Source: CAYSYM01 sp964435115
Lineage (GTDB): Bacteria > Chloroflexota > UBA6077 > CF-72
DNA length: 15,226 bases
NCBI GenBank assembly: GCA_964435115.1
Contig: CAYSYM010000075.1
Span: 1-15,226 of the forward strand
Direction of reading: 5' to 3'
The notes below the pieces were generated by a model. That model searched no databases. It worked only from the letters and a program-made list of their open reading frames with translations, and was not told the origin of the DNA. The translations under genes and the position numbers were made by a program. How positions within the stretch are numbered: the first letter of the stretch is position 1; every line of letters starts with the position of its first letter. Below, piece after piece: positions 14,020-15,226 of the stretch.

Positions 14020-15226
14020 CTACGCGGTGACGGCCTTCAGCGCCTCGGGCTGCGGCTTGGAGATGCGCGCTGGCTTGACGTAACGCGTGACCAGCGCCCC
14101 CGAGTCGACGGCGCCCAGCTTCTGGTAGAGGAACCCCAGCTTCTGCTCGAGCTGGCCACGAATCGCGGCGCGGGTGTCCTCGGGCAGCGTCCAGACCTGC
14201 TTCTTGAACGGGCCCCACACCTTCTTGCGCGTCTTGTAGATGAACTGCTCTTCGGTGTCGTCAGCACCCCGCTCGCCGCTCAGGCTGTCCCGCACGTAGC
14301 CGTACATCTGCCGCTTGAGGTCGTCGGGGAAAGCGCCGCCGTCGAGGATGATGTTCTGGAACTCCGTCGCCAGGTGCACTTCGAGCGTGCCGACCTCCGG
14401 GAACTTGTCGAACGCTTCGGGTGGCAGCGTGCTGGCACCGTGCTGCACGGCCCCACCCATCCCGTAGCGCCGGGCGGCCGCGGAGAGCTCACGCAGCGTG
14501 TCGAAGTCGATCTTCACCTTGGCAATGGTGCCGTCCGGGAGGACCACGCCCCCGTGCGTTGAGCCAGTGTTGACGCTCAGCTTGGAGAGACCGCGTGAGC
14601 CCGACCCGGCGCAAGCGGCGAACGCTTCGGTGAACCCCTCGATAAAGGCGCTCAGCTCCTCGACCGTGCTGTTCTTCTTGCCCACCTCGCCGATTTCACC
14701 GCCGATCGAGATGGTGACGCTATTAGGCTCGAGCTCGCGGATGAGGGCGGCCAGTTCGGCGCAGCGCTCGAAGTTGGTGCGCTGCTGCTCCCTGACGGTG
14801 GGCAGGGAAAGGTCGACGAGGGTGGAGGTGTCGATGTCGATGTTGCCGTAGCCAGCGGCCACCGCTTCGCGCATCAACGTCCGCAGGCCGTCCATGACGG
14901 CTTCCGGATCAGCCGCGTACTTCTTGGCGTTCGCCTGGTAGTGGTCACCCTGAATGAAGATGGGGCCCTGGTGGCCCTCCTTGATCGAGGCGGCCATCAT
15001 CACCGTGGCGAATTCGTGGGTCGTCTGGTCGGTGTACTCCATCTCGCTGCGGGCCAGCTCGAAGATGAAGGCGCCGACCCGGCTGCGCCTGGCCGAGGCG
15101 ACGACGGCGCGTGCGAAGTCGTACGCCATGGCGCGGACGTTGATTGCCGGGACAGTCAGGCCCTCGTAGGCACCCTGGGCCCGCGCCTGGTACAGCGCGT
15201 CGATGCTGGCGCTCTGGACGCCCAGC
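14020..15226 (-). CDS. fba: Class II fructose-bisphosphate aldolase-like protein, 5' end outside window
   Basis: The frame is open to the right edge; ATG 15129 is internal, since upstream codons give SIDALYQARAQGAYEGLTV followed by PAINVRA, the normal start of a class II aldolase barrel. About 401 residues are visible. The zinc and catalytic positions seem present: QGDHYQ (the Asp-His pair), IDIDTSTL, GGEIGEVG (metal-site Glu), VNTGSTHGG (His) and VQHGAST (His). It is longer and more divergent than E. coli FbaA, with a charged C-terminal extension (EEQFIYKTRKKVWGPF onward), a form I associate with Chloroflexota and some actinobacteria. The likely reaction is reversible cleavage of fructose 1,6-bisphosphate in glycolysis or gluconeogenesis; a related sugar-phosphate substrate such as tagatose bisphosphate is possible. 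The stop is TAG (14022-14020). It converges with the HAD gene across about 116 bases that include a short hairpin-capable CCACG/CGTGG pair but no T-run. Confidence 0.88.
   Translation of the reverse strand, partial: LGVQSASIDALYQARAQGAYEGLTVPAINVRAMAYDFARAVVASARRSRVGAFIFELARSEMEYTDQTTHEFATVMMAASIKEGHQGPIFIQGDHYQANAKKYAADPEAVMDGLRTLMREAVAAGYGNIDIDTSTLVDLSLPTVREQQRTNFERCAELAALIRELEPNSVTISIGGEIGEVGKKNSTVEELSAFIEGFTEAFAACAGSGSRGLSKLSVNTGSTHGGVVLPDGTIAKVKIDFDTLRELSAAARRYGMGGAVQHGASTLPPEAFDKFPEVGTLEVHLATEFQNIILDGGAFPDDLKRQMYGYVRDSLSGERGADDTEEQFIYKTRKKVWGPFKKQVWTLPEDTRAAIRGQLEQKLGFLYQKLGAVDSGALVTRYVKPARISKPQPEALKAVTA

Noticed and set aside
13127..14218. 363-residue minus-strand frame over the HAD gene
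   Set aside because: It has no motif and is antisense to a complete HAD protein with all catalytic motifs.

Overview
The window is very GC-rich, with dense genes, many GTG or TTG starts and long spurious antisense frames. The gene content suggests a Chloroflexota-type bacterium (Thermomicrobia/Sphaerobacter-like) or, less likely, a high-GC actinobacterium. The pointers are a cyclase-ATPase-TPR regulator, a membrane-anchored sulfite-oxidase-fold protein, an ArsR-rhodanese fusion and an unusual class II aldolase. This placement is inferred from protein style; there is no rRNA or other marker gene. Both ends cut through genes: the regulator at base 1 and the aldolase at base 15226.

Left part (1-7552). 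The 3' part of a large AAA-ATPase/TPR signalling protein is followed by the folate genes folP (minus) and folC (plus), which diverge with only three bases between their start codons. Next come a dihydrodipicolinate-synthase-family lyase and a DEAD-box RNA helicase, both on the minus strand. The lyase starts at TTG behind a strong Shine-Dalgarno. The helicase has no ATG, GTG or TTG upstream of its conserved Q motif.

Centre (7930-13107). A plus-strand gene encodes a membrane-anchored molybdopterin oxidoreductase of the sulfite oxidase fold. It is followed by a TTGACA promoter element, a perfect 7-4-7 inverted repeat and a compact operon: ArsR-rhodanese regulator, MBL-fold/rhodanese protein, MFS transporter, LmbE/PIG-L fragment, and a sulfide:quinone-oxidoreductase-like flavoprotein. 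The set reads as a sulfide/persulfide response and oxidation locus: sulfide to persulfide (flavoprotein), persulfide to sulfite (MBL-rhodanese), and possibly sulfite to sulfate (molybdoenzyme).

The most striking observation is that three of the five operon genes (MBL-rhodanese, LmbE, flavoprotein) keep recognisable N- and C-terminal ends but lack their middles. Two of these deletions are in frame; the LmbE fragment also carries a one-base frameshift. The MFS gene lying among them is full length. This is either serial internal deletion of a decaying operon or an assembly artefact, and reads across the junctions would decide.

Right part (13229-15226). A complete type II haloacid-dehalogenase-like hydrolase (plus) converges with a class II fructose-bisphosphate aldolase-like gene (minus) that runs off the right edge. 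I found no tRNA, rRNA, CRISPR array, insertion sequence or attachment site.
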